From positions 1 through 10,820 of the forward strand of contig JAVEDQ010000307.1 of assembly GCA_030840885.1 (NCBI GenBank): a DNA stretch of 10,820 nt. The letters run 5' to 3'. A model generated the notes under the pieces. It had not been told where the DNA came from. It was given only the letters and a program-made list of their open reading frames with translations, and did no database searches. The stretch's first letter is position 1; each line of letters begins with the position of its first letter. The position numbers were made by a program, and so were the translations under genes. The DNA comes from Frankiaceae bacterium (GTDB lineage: Bacteria; Actinomycetota; Actinomycetes; Frankiales; Frankiaceae). Positions 5,828 to 10,820 of this stretch are shown here, one piece after another.

Positions 5828-6252
5828 CGGACCCGGCCGCTCCCCGTTCGATCGCCCCCCGTTCGATCGACGACATCCTGGCCGAGGCGCGGAGCCGGAT
5901 CACCCGGGTCTCCCCCGACGAGGCGCATGCGGCGCTGCAGCGCGGCGCGCTGCTGGTCGACACGCGTCCGCAGTGGCAGCGCGACGCCGACGGCGCCTTC
6001 CCCGAAGACCCCAACGTGCTCCTCATCGAACGCAACCACCTCGAGTGGCGGCTCGACCCGGCCAGCGGCGCCCGCATCGCGCAGGCGGTCGACCATGACG
6101 TGGAGATCGTCGTCTCCTGCCAGGAGGGCTACGCCTCGAGCCTCGCCGTGGCCTCGTTGCAGGATCTCGGGCTCCGGAACGTCATGGACCTCGACGGTGG
6201 GTTCCTCGGCTGGCGCGACGCGGGGCTACCCGTCCGCCCTTCGACGCGCTGA
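5824..6252 (+). CDS. Rhodanese-like sulfurtransferase coupled to cdo
   Basis: 142 residues from ATG 5824, overlapping the cdo stop by 4 bases. It is a single rhodanese domain: ALLVDTRPQWQRDADGAF (42-59) carries the CH2A-like motif, the active-site loop is CQEGYAS with C99, and NVMDLDGGFLGWRDAGLP (119-136) is the typical C-terminal motif. The loop has the six-residue size usual for sulfur transferases and lacks the arginines of thiosulfate:cyanide types, so the donor is unclear. A persulfide is expected on C99. Cdo-rhodanese pairs are common in actinobacteria and suggest sulfane-sulfur clean-up during cysteine breakdown. Oddly, the N-terminus contains a 15-bp direct duplication encoding APRSI twice. 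Confidence 0.88.
   Translation: MTDPAAPRSIAPRSIDDILAEARSRITRVSPDEAHAALQRGALLVDTRPQWQRDADGAFPEDPNVLLIERNHLEWRLDPASGARIAQAVDHDVEIVVSCQEGYASSLAVASLQDLGLRNVMDLDGGFLGWRDAGLPVRPSTR
5840..5869 (+). repeat. 15-bp in-frame duplication in the rhodanese gene
   Basis: CCCCGTTCGATCG occurs at 5842-5854 and again at 5857-5869, a 15-bp period that encodes APRSI twice ahead of the domain. It looks like a recent slippage event and leaves the catalytic part intact. Confidence 0.75.
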
Positions 6253-6283
6253 CAGGCTGACGCGCTGACGCAAGCCTCCAGGT

Positions 6284-6335
6284 CCGAACCTGTGTGGGCT
6301 TCACCCGGTCAGGACCGGCGGATCCCCACAGCTCG
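6284..6335. terminator. Hairpin copy 1, left of the DUF559 gene
   Basis: An imperfect stem runs from CCGA (6284-6287) through CTGTG (6290-6294) and CCGG (6305-6308), then loop TCAGGA, CCGG (6315-6318), CCCCACAG (6324-6331) and TCGG (6333-6336). It follows the rhodanese stop by about 30 bp and lies just beyond the stop of the minus-strand DUF559 gene, so it can terminate both. Its sequence and loop closely resemble the hairpin at 7417-7470. Confidence 0.6.
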
Positions 6336-6348
6336 GTCCGGTCGGCGG

Positions 6349-7326
6349 CTACTCGTCAGGCTTCAGGTGCACGGGTCCTCGGAACCGCCGCAGCAGCTCG
6401 TCCAGTCCGGGGCAGCCCTGCGGGCAGCGGATCCGGCCTGTCCAGCCGCGCCGCGCGAGCGCCGCACCTTCGACATGGGCGACGAGATGCGGGTGCGTCA
6501 GCAGCAGGAAGCCGGGGAAGCGGAGGACGGCGCGGCCTTCGACGGTGTGCAGGTCGTCCCGGAGCATGTCGCCCCACCAGTTCTCCACCTCGAGATGACC
6601 CGCCCGGCCGTCGAGCTCGACGATGAGACCGTCGAGGTCCACGTCCACGACGGCCACACCGTGCCGCACCTGCCTTCGGCCCAGAGGTAGGCCGTTCGTC
6701 CGCTGAATCCGCTCGTGGCTCACCTCGAGCAGGCTGTGCGCCCCGTTGCCGCACATGTCAAGGACCTCGATCAGCAGCGCCCGGTGCCGGAGACACGGCC
6801 GCAGGTCCAGCGCTACTCGGAGCCGGTCGGCCGTAGTCAGTCGGCGCTGGATGGCGGTGGCGACGACGGCGATGGCGTCGGTGATCGAGCGGCAGGCGCC
6901 GGCACATTCGAGAACCGCCCGTTCGACGCGCACACGCCGTGGCTCCGCCAGGTCGTGCAGCTCACCGGCGCTGAGGTCAGATCGGTGGACGCGCAGCCCG
7001 GGGGCGCGCACAGCGTCCCGCATCCTGGGCACGGTCAGGTGCACGACCGACGGCCGAGCCCACCCGCGATCCTGCAGCCAGAGGGCGGACGCGTGGCTCA
7101 CCGTTGCGTCCCGACCCGCGTAGCAGAGCCCTGCCCAGAGCCGCTGTTCGTAAGTAAGCCGGCCGGTGACGGTGGCAACGACTCCCCGATGCGGCGAGGA
7201 CCACCGACCGGACGCGATCTGGTTCGCCACGGCATGCCGTGTCCACCCGTGCTTCGCGGCCTGTGCGAGCGTCACGACGCCCGCCTGTGCCGCCAGCAAC
7301 TGGTCCCACTGCTCACCGCCGCGCAT
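6349..7326 (-). CDS. DUF559 nuclease-like protein with AbiEi-type winged helix
   Basis: 325 residues from ATG 7326-7324; no clear ribosome site precedes it. Residues about 8-55 resemble the winged-helix domain of AbiEi-family antitoxins (LAAQAGVVTLAQAAKHG, then RGVV). The C-terminal part (about 195-290) has the DUF559/Vsr-like PD-(D/E)xK pattern: AHSLLEVSHERI with E201, VAVVDVDLDGLIVELDG with D228 or D230, E237 and D239, then H244 and an RAVLRFPGF strand. The charged core residues look intact, so nuclease activity is possible but undemonstrated for this group. These genes are numerous and strain-variable in Pseudonocardiales and mycobacteria. No AbiEii-like toxin is adjacent, so a functional toxin-antitoxin pair is unlikely. 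Two related hairpins flank it and it interrupts an otherwise sulfur-related region, which suggests an insertion. Confidence 0.82.
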   Translation of the reverse strand: MRGGEQWDQLLAAQAGVVTLAQAAKHGWTRHAVANQIASGRWSSPHRGVVATVTGRLTYEQRLWAGLCYAGRDATVSHASALWLQDRGWARPSVVHLTVPRMRDAVRAPGLRVHRSDLSAGELHDLAEPRRVRVERAVLECAGACRSITDAIAVVATAIQRRLTTADRLRVALDLRPCLRHRALLIEVLDMCGNGAHSLLEVSHERIQRTNGLPLGRRQVRHGVAVVDVDLDGLIVELDGRAGHLEVENWWGDMLRDDLHTVEGRAVLRFPGFLLLTHPHLVAHVEGAALARRGWTGRIRCPQGCPGLDELLRRFRGPVHLKPDE

Positions 7327-7416
7327 GAGGGCAGGTTCGTCGCAACCACCGTCGGCGCGGGGGGCCCACGACTCGCTGGGGATCGGTCAGGGCCGTCCCC
7401 AAGCCCCCAAACGCAG

Positions 7417-7470
7417 CGAAGCTGTGCGGGCTTCCGCCGGTCAGATCCGGTGGAAGCCCACACAGCTTCG
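7417..7470. terminator. Hairpin copy 2, terminator of the cysA-sseC operon
   Basis: Left arm 7417-7440 and right arm 7447-7470 pair over 24 positions with only one mismatch and one G-T pair, around the loop TCAGAT. On the minus strand it starts 31 nt after the sseC stop and is followed by a short T-containing tail (GCGTTTGGGGG), so it is a strong intrinsic terminator for that operon. It is a relative of the hairpin at 6284-6335. Confidence 0.8.
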
Positions 7471-7501
7471 GAGCTGGTGCGGGCGGTGCAGGGTCCCCGG
7501 G

Positions 7502-7800
7502 TTAGGCGGGGATCGTCACCTCGACGTCCACGGCCTGGCCCTGCTGCGCGACCACGCGGGCCTCGCCGCCGCCCTGCGACGAGAGGGCGCGCAGCGTCCA
7601 CTGGCCGGGGCGGGCGAAGAACCGGAAGTGGCCGGTCGCCGAGGTCACGACCTCCGCGGTGAACTCGTCCGAGGCGTCGAGCAGCCGCACGTAGGCCGAG
7701 GCGACCGGCTGACCGTCACGGGTGACCGTGCCCTGGATGACTGACTCCTTGTTGACGTCGACGCCGTCCAACGACAGGCCACCGACAGGCGGAGAGCACA

Positions 7801-7801
<1 letters not shown>
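7502..7801 (-). CDS. sseC: SseC-type DUF1416 protein
   Basis: 99 residues. ATG 7801-7799 overlaps the last base of the cysA stop (TGATG), a coupled start. The sequence matches M. tuberculosis SseC closely: it opens MCS, continues with ESVIQGTVTRDGQPV, then has the hallmark YVRLLDASDEFTAEVV (residues 37-52) and GHFRFFARPGQWTLRALS. The family (DUF1416) has a predicted carboxypeptidase-regulatory-like beta-sandwich and always accompanies the CysA-type sulfurtransferase. Its biochemical role is unknown; the invariant Cys2 may accept sulfur, but that is inference. It is the last gene of the leader-peptide-controlled operon, followed by a strong hairpin. Confidence 0.9.
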
Positions 7802-8630
<829 letters not shown>

Positions 8631-8634
<4 letters not shown>

Positions 8635-9146
8635 GCTGCAACACCTCTTCTTGTGGCGGATTTGCCGGTTGGACTGGTTGTGTCGGGATCGGTTGTGGCG
8701 GGATCGGGGTGGCGCCACCGGGAGGTCGCCCGCCGTTGGAGCAGGTACAGCTCGCAGCCCAGGCAGAAGCCGAAGGCGGCGTTGAGGAACGCCGCCGCGA
8801 GCGCGAGAGCGGTCGCGGCGAGCCCCACAGGGGTCCATCCGACGGCAAAACCGAGGACGCCGACCACGGCGAACACGGTGCCGACGGCCTGCGCGAAACG
8901 CGGCGGCTCGGGGTCCTCGAACGCGGTCGGCGGCGCCAGCCGCGGGGCGAGCAGCCAACGGAACAGCACGCCATAGGGCGCGCGACGGACACCGAGCGTG
9001 GCCCCGACGACGAATACGACGGCCTGCAGTGCCAGCAGCACGGTGCCGAACGGGCTACCGGCCGTCAGCAGGACGACGGCGAGCACGATCGTGGTGACCC
9101 AGGCGCCGAAACGGGGGCCGCGCACGTCGACGGGTGCGGCTGACAT
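8631..9146 (-). CDS. DUF4395 membrane protein with CxxC motif
   Basis: 171 residues. ATG 9146-9144 follows GGAGGA (9152-9157) at 5 nt. Four membrane segments are visible, at about 15-30, 34-52, 86-104 and 107-127. The last ends in FCLGCELYLL with C128 and C131, a CxxC pair conserved in DUF4395 proteins. The C-terminal 35 residues are polar and probably disordered. DUF4395 genes are repeatedly found next to thioredoxin-like and sulfurtransferase genes, so a role in membrane thiol redox or sulfur transfer is reasonable, though none is proven to my knowledge. It overlaps cysA by 4 bases and is the first structural gene after the Cys leader. As I recall, this gene does not sit between cysA2 and thiX in M. 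tuberculosis. Confidence 0.82.
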
Positions 9147-9159
9147 GGTGTTCCTCCGG

Positions 9160-9176
9160 GCGCGCGGTGAGCGCGC
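9160..9176 (-). promoter_or_regulatory. Hairpin directly upstream of the DUF4395 ribosome site
   Basis: GCGCGC (9160-9165) and GCGCGC (9171-9176) pair around a 5-base loop, 2 nt upstream of the GGAGGA ribosome site. It probably helps set the accessibility of that site in the leader region. It could also act as a weak attenuator. Confidence 0.4.
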
Positions 9177-9199
9177 AGGTCATGGGCGGCCGGTGGGCG

Positions 9200-9298
9200 T
9201 CAGACCGGCAGAAGGCCGGTCGGATCAGCCGAACACAGGCAGCTGCCCACACGGCACAGGTCGACCGCGCGGCGCTTGACGAGCATGGTGCTCCACAT
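9200..9298 (-). CDS. Cysteine-rich leader peptide of the cysA operon
   Basis: 32 residues from ATG 9298-9296 (an inner ATG at 9286 would give 28). It contains KRRAVDLCRVGSCLC, matching the short actinobacterial 'putative leader peptide' family with its R-x-V-D-L-x-R-V core found upstream of sulfur-assimilation genes. Three Cys codons fall at 9254-9256 (TGC), 9239-9241 (TGC) and 9233-9235 (TGT). A perfect hairpin covers the last codons. In mycobacteria, leaderless poly-Cys short ORFs upstream of the cysA2-sseC2 genes are known cysteine-responsive attenuators; this ORF has the same position. Expected effect: ribosomes stall at Cys codons when cysteine is scarce, raising expression of DUF4395-cysA-sseC. 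The peptide itself is probably not functional. Confidence 0.85.
   Translation of the reverse strand: MWSTMLVKRRAVDLCRVGSCLCSADPTGLLPV
9203..9221 (-). promoter_or_regulatory. Attenuator-type hairpin at the end of the leader peptide
   Basis: GACCGGC and GCCGGTC (arms 9215-9221 and 9203-9209 read on the minus strand) form a perfect 7-bp stem with a 5-base loop, ending just before the leader stop codon at 9202-9200. A ribosome stalled at the last Cys codon (9233-9235) would leave it free to form, whereas a ribosome reaching the stop would melt it. Confidence 0.65.
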
Positions 9299-9314
9299 GA
9301 CGCTGGCCACCTTA
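9299..9314 (-). promoter_or_regulatory. Promoter of the leader-cysA operon
   Basis: TAAGGT (9314-9309, minus strand) fits the TANNNT -10 box and overlaps the thiX stop codon. It lies 10 nt before the leader ATG, predicting a transcript with a 5' end of 0-5 nt, essentially leaderless. The -35 region is not distinctive. Confidence 0.5.
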
Positions 9315-9770
9315 CCGACCGGAAACCTGGGGCGTCTCCGGAGGCCCCACGATGGCCAGGACCTGCTCCCGACGCGGGACGCCGGATGCCCGCGCCAGCT
9401 CCTCGCCGTGGCTGTCGAGGATCACCGTGGTCGGGGTGCGCCGGATGTCGAGATGCCGGACGAGCGCGAGCTCGGGATCTCCGGCGGCGACGTCGACCTC
9501 GACGTGCCGAACATCGGGGGCGGTGCGCGCGACGTCGGCGAGCAGCGTCCGGGTGGCCCGGCACGGGGCGCAGAACGGTGAGGAGAACTGCAGGAGGGTG
9601 AGCCGCTCGCCGCGCTCGACGCCGAGGGCGTCCAGCTGGGCGACGAGGGCAGCCGCCCCCGTCGAGGCCGCCTCGCGGGTGGCGCGCACCTGACCGTTGC
9701 GGGAGCGCAGGACGAGGCCGGCTGCCGCGGCGAGCAGCAGCGTCACGACGAGGACGACGAGACCGGTCAC
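9312..9770 (-). CDS. thiX: Membrane-anchored thioredoxin-like protein (ThiX)
   Basis: 152 residues from GTG 9770-9768; no strong ribosome site is visible, so the start is less certain than the frame. Residues 2-21 form a membrane anchor (TGLVVLVVTLLLAAAAGLVL) followed by positive charges. The thioredoxin domain (about 55-145) has LLQFSSPFCAPCRAT with the redox pair C67/C70 and the cis-proline loop RTPTTVIL with P113. It corresponds to M. tuberculosis ThiX (Rv0816c). After an N-in anchor with cationic residues following it, the orientation of the domain is not clear from sequence alone. It lies 43 bp after lmeA on the same strand and ends where the leader promoter begins. Confidence 0.88.
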   Translation of the reverse strand: MTGLVVLVVTLLLAAAAGLVLRSRNGQVRATREAASTGAAALVAQLDALGVERGERLTLLQFSSPFCAPCRATRTLLADVARTAPDVRHVEVDVAAGDPELALVRHLDIRRTPTTVILDSHGEELARASGVPRREQVLAIVGPPETPQVSGR

Positions 9771-9813
9771 GACAGGGACAAGGGTCCGAGGGCGTCGGCC
9801 ATTCCGGCGCGAC

Positions 9814-10536
9814 TCAGCCCGTGGCCTTCCCGGCGTCGAGGGTGACCCCGTCGGCGAGTGCAGTGAAGCGGATGCCCTCGTCGGTCAGGGTGGCGTGGTC
9901 GAGCCGGACACCGAGCGGCAGCCCCTTGATGGAGAACCGGACGGTGAGCGCCTCGCGCGCCGGCCCTTCGGCGAGGCCGGGGAGGAAGCCCGTGAGCGCC
10001 TGGACGGCTGTGGGCCGGATGGTCACCTCGTCACCGGAGACGTCGACGGCCGCGTTGCCGGAGACGCTGACCGGGCGGTTGAGGAACGGGATCTCGACGG
10101 TGCCGGTCACCTTCGCATTCTGGCCGTCGCGTTTGACCGTCACCTTCGGAACCTCGATCCGCTGGGCGAGGTAGGCGTCGAGGTCGTCGTAGGTGAGCAG
10201 CACGTCGCCCCGCGCGTGGTCGACCGGCACCGAGGAGACCCGGCCGCCGATCAGGTCGCCGAGCGCGACGCGCACCCCGTCGGCGCGGATGTTCACCTCG
10301 GACAACCGCAGCCCGTCCCGATCGATGGCCGGCAGCCCGAGCGAGACCTGCTCGTAGCGACCCCCGATCACCTGCGTCAGGAACGGGAAGCCGGCGATGT
10401 TCACGCTGGGCTTGCTCGGCAGGTCCTGGCTCGTCTGCACGCGGGACGCGAGCTGGCCCTGGGCGACGCCCACCGCCACCCGGTCGGCCACGACCAGCAC
10501 CACGAGCAGCGCGACGAGCGCCACGAACTTCTTCAT
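9814..10536 (-). CDS. lmeA: LmeA-like DUF2993 envelope lipid-binding protein
   Basis: 240 residues from ATG 10536-10534, with AAGGA 4 nt upstream. An N-terminal signal or anchor (MKK, then hydrophobic to about residue 24) is followed by a DUF2993 domain: SVNIAGFPFLTQVIGGRYEQVSLGL-type opening (about 44-68), then LRLSEVNIRADGVRV and a repeating beta-strand pattern to the end. There is no lipobox cysteine. The M. tuberculosis counterpart Rv0817c and its M. smegmatis orthologue LmeA are cell-envelope proteins that bind phospholipids and are needed for lipomannan elongation. That role is assumed here by synteny with thiX and cysA. Upstream, two tiny ORFs link it to the preceding membrane-protein gene. 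Confidence 0.85.
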   Translation of the reverse strand: MKKFVALVALLVVLVVADRVAVGVAQGQLASRVQTSQDLPSKPSVNIAGFPFLTQVIGGRYEQVSLGLPAIDRDGLRLSEVNIRADGVRVALGDLIGGRVSSVPVDHARGDVLLTYDDLDAYLAQRIEVPKVTVKRDGQNAKVTGTVEIPFLNRPVSVSGNAAVDVSGDEVTIRPTAVQALTGFLPGLAEGPAREALTVRFSIKGLPLGVRLDHATLTDEGIRFTALADGVTLDAGKATG

Positions 10537-10568
10537 GTGGTCCTTTTCATCTGGTCCGTCTCATGTGG
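10533..10568 (-). repeat. 14-bp spaced ATGA chain upstream of lmeA
   Basis: On the minus strand ATGA occurs at 10564, 10550 and 10536, exactly 14 bases apart, inside units GGACCAGATGAAAA and GGACCACATGAAGA, with a matching CCACATGA at the upstream gene's stop. The first ATGA overlaps that stop. Each following ATG is overlapped by the TGA of a five-codon ORF, ending at the lmeA start. Confidence 0.7.
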
Positions 10569-10820
10569 CGGCTTGACCCACGATCCAGCCGATCACGTAG
10601 ACGACCGGCAGGGTGGCCACCACCGGCAGCAGCGCGGCGACCGGGCGCAGCGCCGGGAGCTGACGTCGCCCGACGGTTCCGGAGATCCGCAGAACTCCGA
10701 GATCGATGACGAGCGCGACCAGCCCGGCCAGCGCAGCCGTGGTCAGCGCGGTGACCGTCGAGAGGTCCTGCACGGTGGCCCCGAAGCGGGCGCCGACGAC
10801 GACGGCGACGAGGAGCGAGC
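10561..10820 (-). CDS. Integral membrane protein, 5'-truncated by window edge
   Basis: The frame is open to the right edge, so the start is outside the window (an internal GTG at 10773 exists but has no ribosome site). The visible 85 residues hold hydrophobic segments near the edge (SLLVAVVVGA), in the middle (ALTTAALAGLVALVIDLGVL) and at the end (VAALLPVVATLPVVYVIGWI), separated by short polar loops (SGTVGRRQLPALRP). I recognise no family. It ends 24 bp before lmeA on the same strand and shares the ATGA repeat with it, so co-transcription is likely and an envelope function fits. Confidence 0.65.
   Translation of the reverse strand, partial: SLLVAVVVGARFGATVQDLSTVTALTTAALAGLVALVIDLGVLRISGTVGRRQLPALRPVAALLPVVATLPVVYVIGWIVGQAAT

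Noticed and set aside
6349-7326. Complete AbiE toxin-antitoxin system
   Set aside because: Only the AbiEi-like winged helix is present, fused to a DUF559-type region; no AbiEii nucleotidyltransferase gene is adjacent.
9767-9803. 11-codon ORF between lmeA and thiX whose stop overlaps the thiX GTG
   Set aside because: The overlap suggests coupling, but the ATG has no ribosome site and the codons show nothing distinctive; chance is likely in a 43-bp gap.

Overview
The window comes from a very GC-rich actinobacterium. GTG starts are common, several genes look leaderless, and the gene order follows the Mycobacterium tuberculosis block Rv0811c-Rv0817c (ygfZ, pabC, nitrobindin-like protein, sseC, cysA, thiX, lmeA). 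The wording of the proteins suggests Pseudonocardia or a close relative, but the genus is an inference.

Layout. 1-98 (minus) is the start of an RsiG-like anti-sigma gene, divergent from a DUF4388 protein with a long disordered tail (256-1671, plus). ygfZ (1715-2704, minus) and a pabC-type class IV PLP enzyme (2806-3666, plus) diverge. A 362-bp gap follows pabC. It holds a 13-bp tandem repeat, a promoter, a 16-base match to the 16S rRNA 3' end preceding a 12-codon ORF, and a compact three-way-junction fold. Next come a nitrobindin-like gene (4029-4556, minus), a 33-residue membrane protein (4612-4713, minus), a DsrE-family gene (4768-5127, plus), and a cysteine dioxygenase-rhodanese pair (5249-6252, plus). 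A DUF559/AbiEi-type gene (6349-7326, minus) lies between two related hairpins and looks like an accessory insertion. The rest is on the minus strand, transcribed from the right edge leftward: a membrane protein cut by the window edge, lmeA, thiX, a 32-residue Cys-containing leader peptide, a DUF4395 membrane protein, a CysA-type sulfurtransferase and sseC (DUF1416).

Theme. Most of the window deals with sulfur and cysteine. The leader peptide (three Cys codons, then a hairpin at its stop) probably makes the DUF4395-cysA-sseC operon respond to cysteine supply. cysA moves sulfane sulfur, thiX is a membrane-anchored thioredoxin, cysteine dioxygenase removes excess cysteine, and the rhodanese and DsrE proteins probably handle persulfides. 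ATGA or TGATG junctions couple cdo-rhodanese, DUF4395-cysA and cysA-sseC. The least explained part is the pabC/nitrobindin gap (3667-4028), which I flag as a possible undescribed small-RNA/mini-peptide unit.
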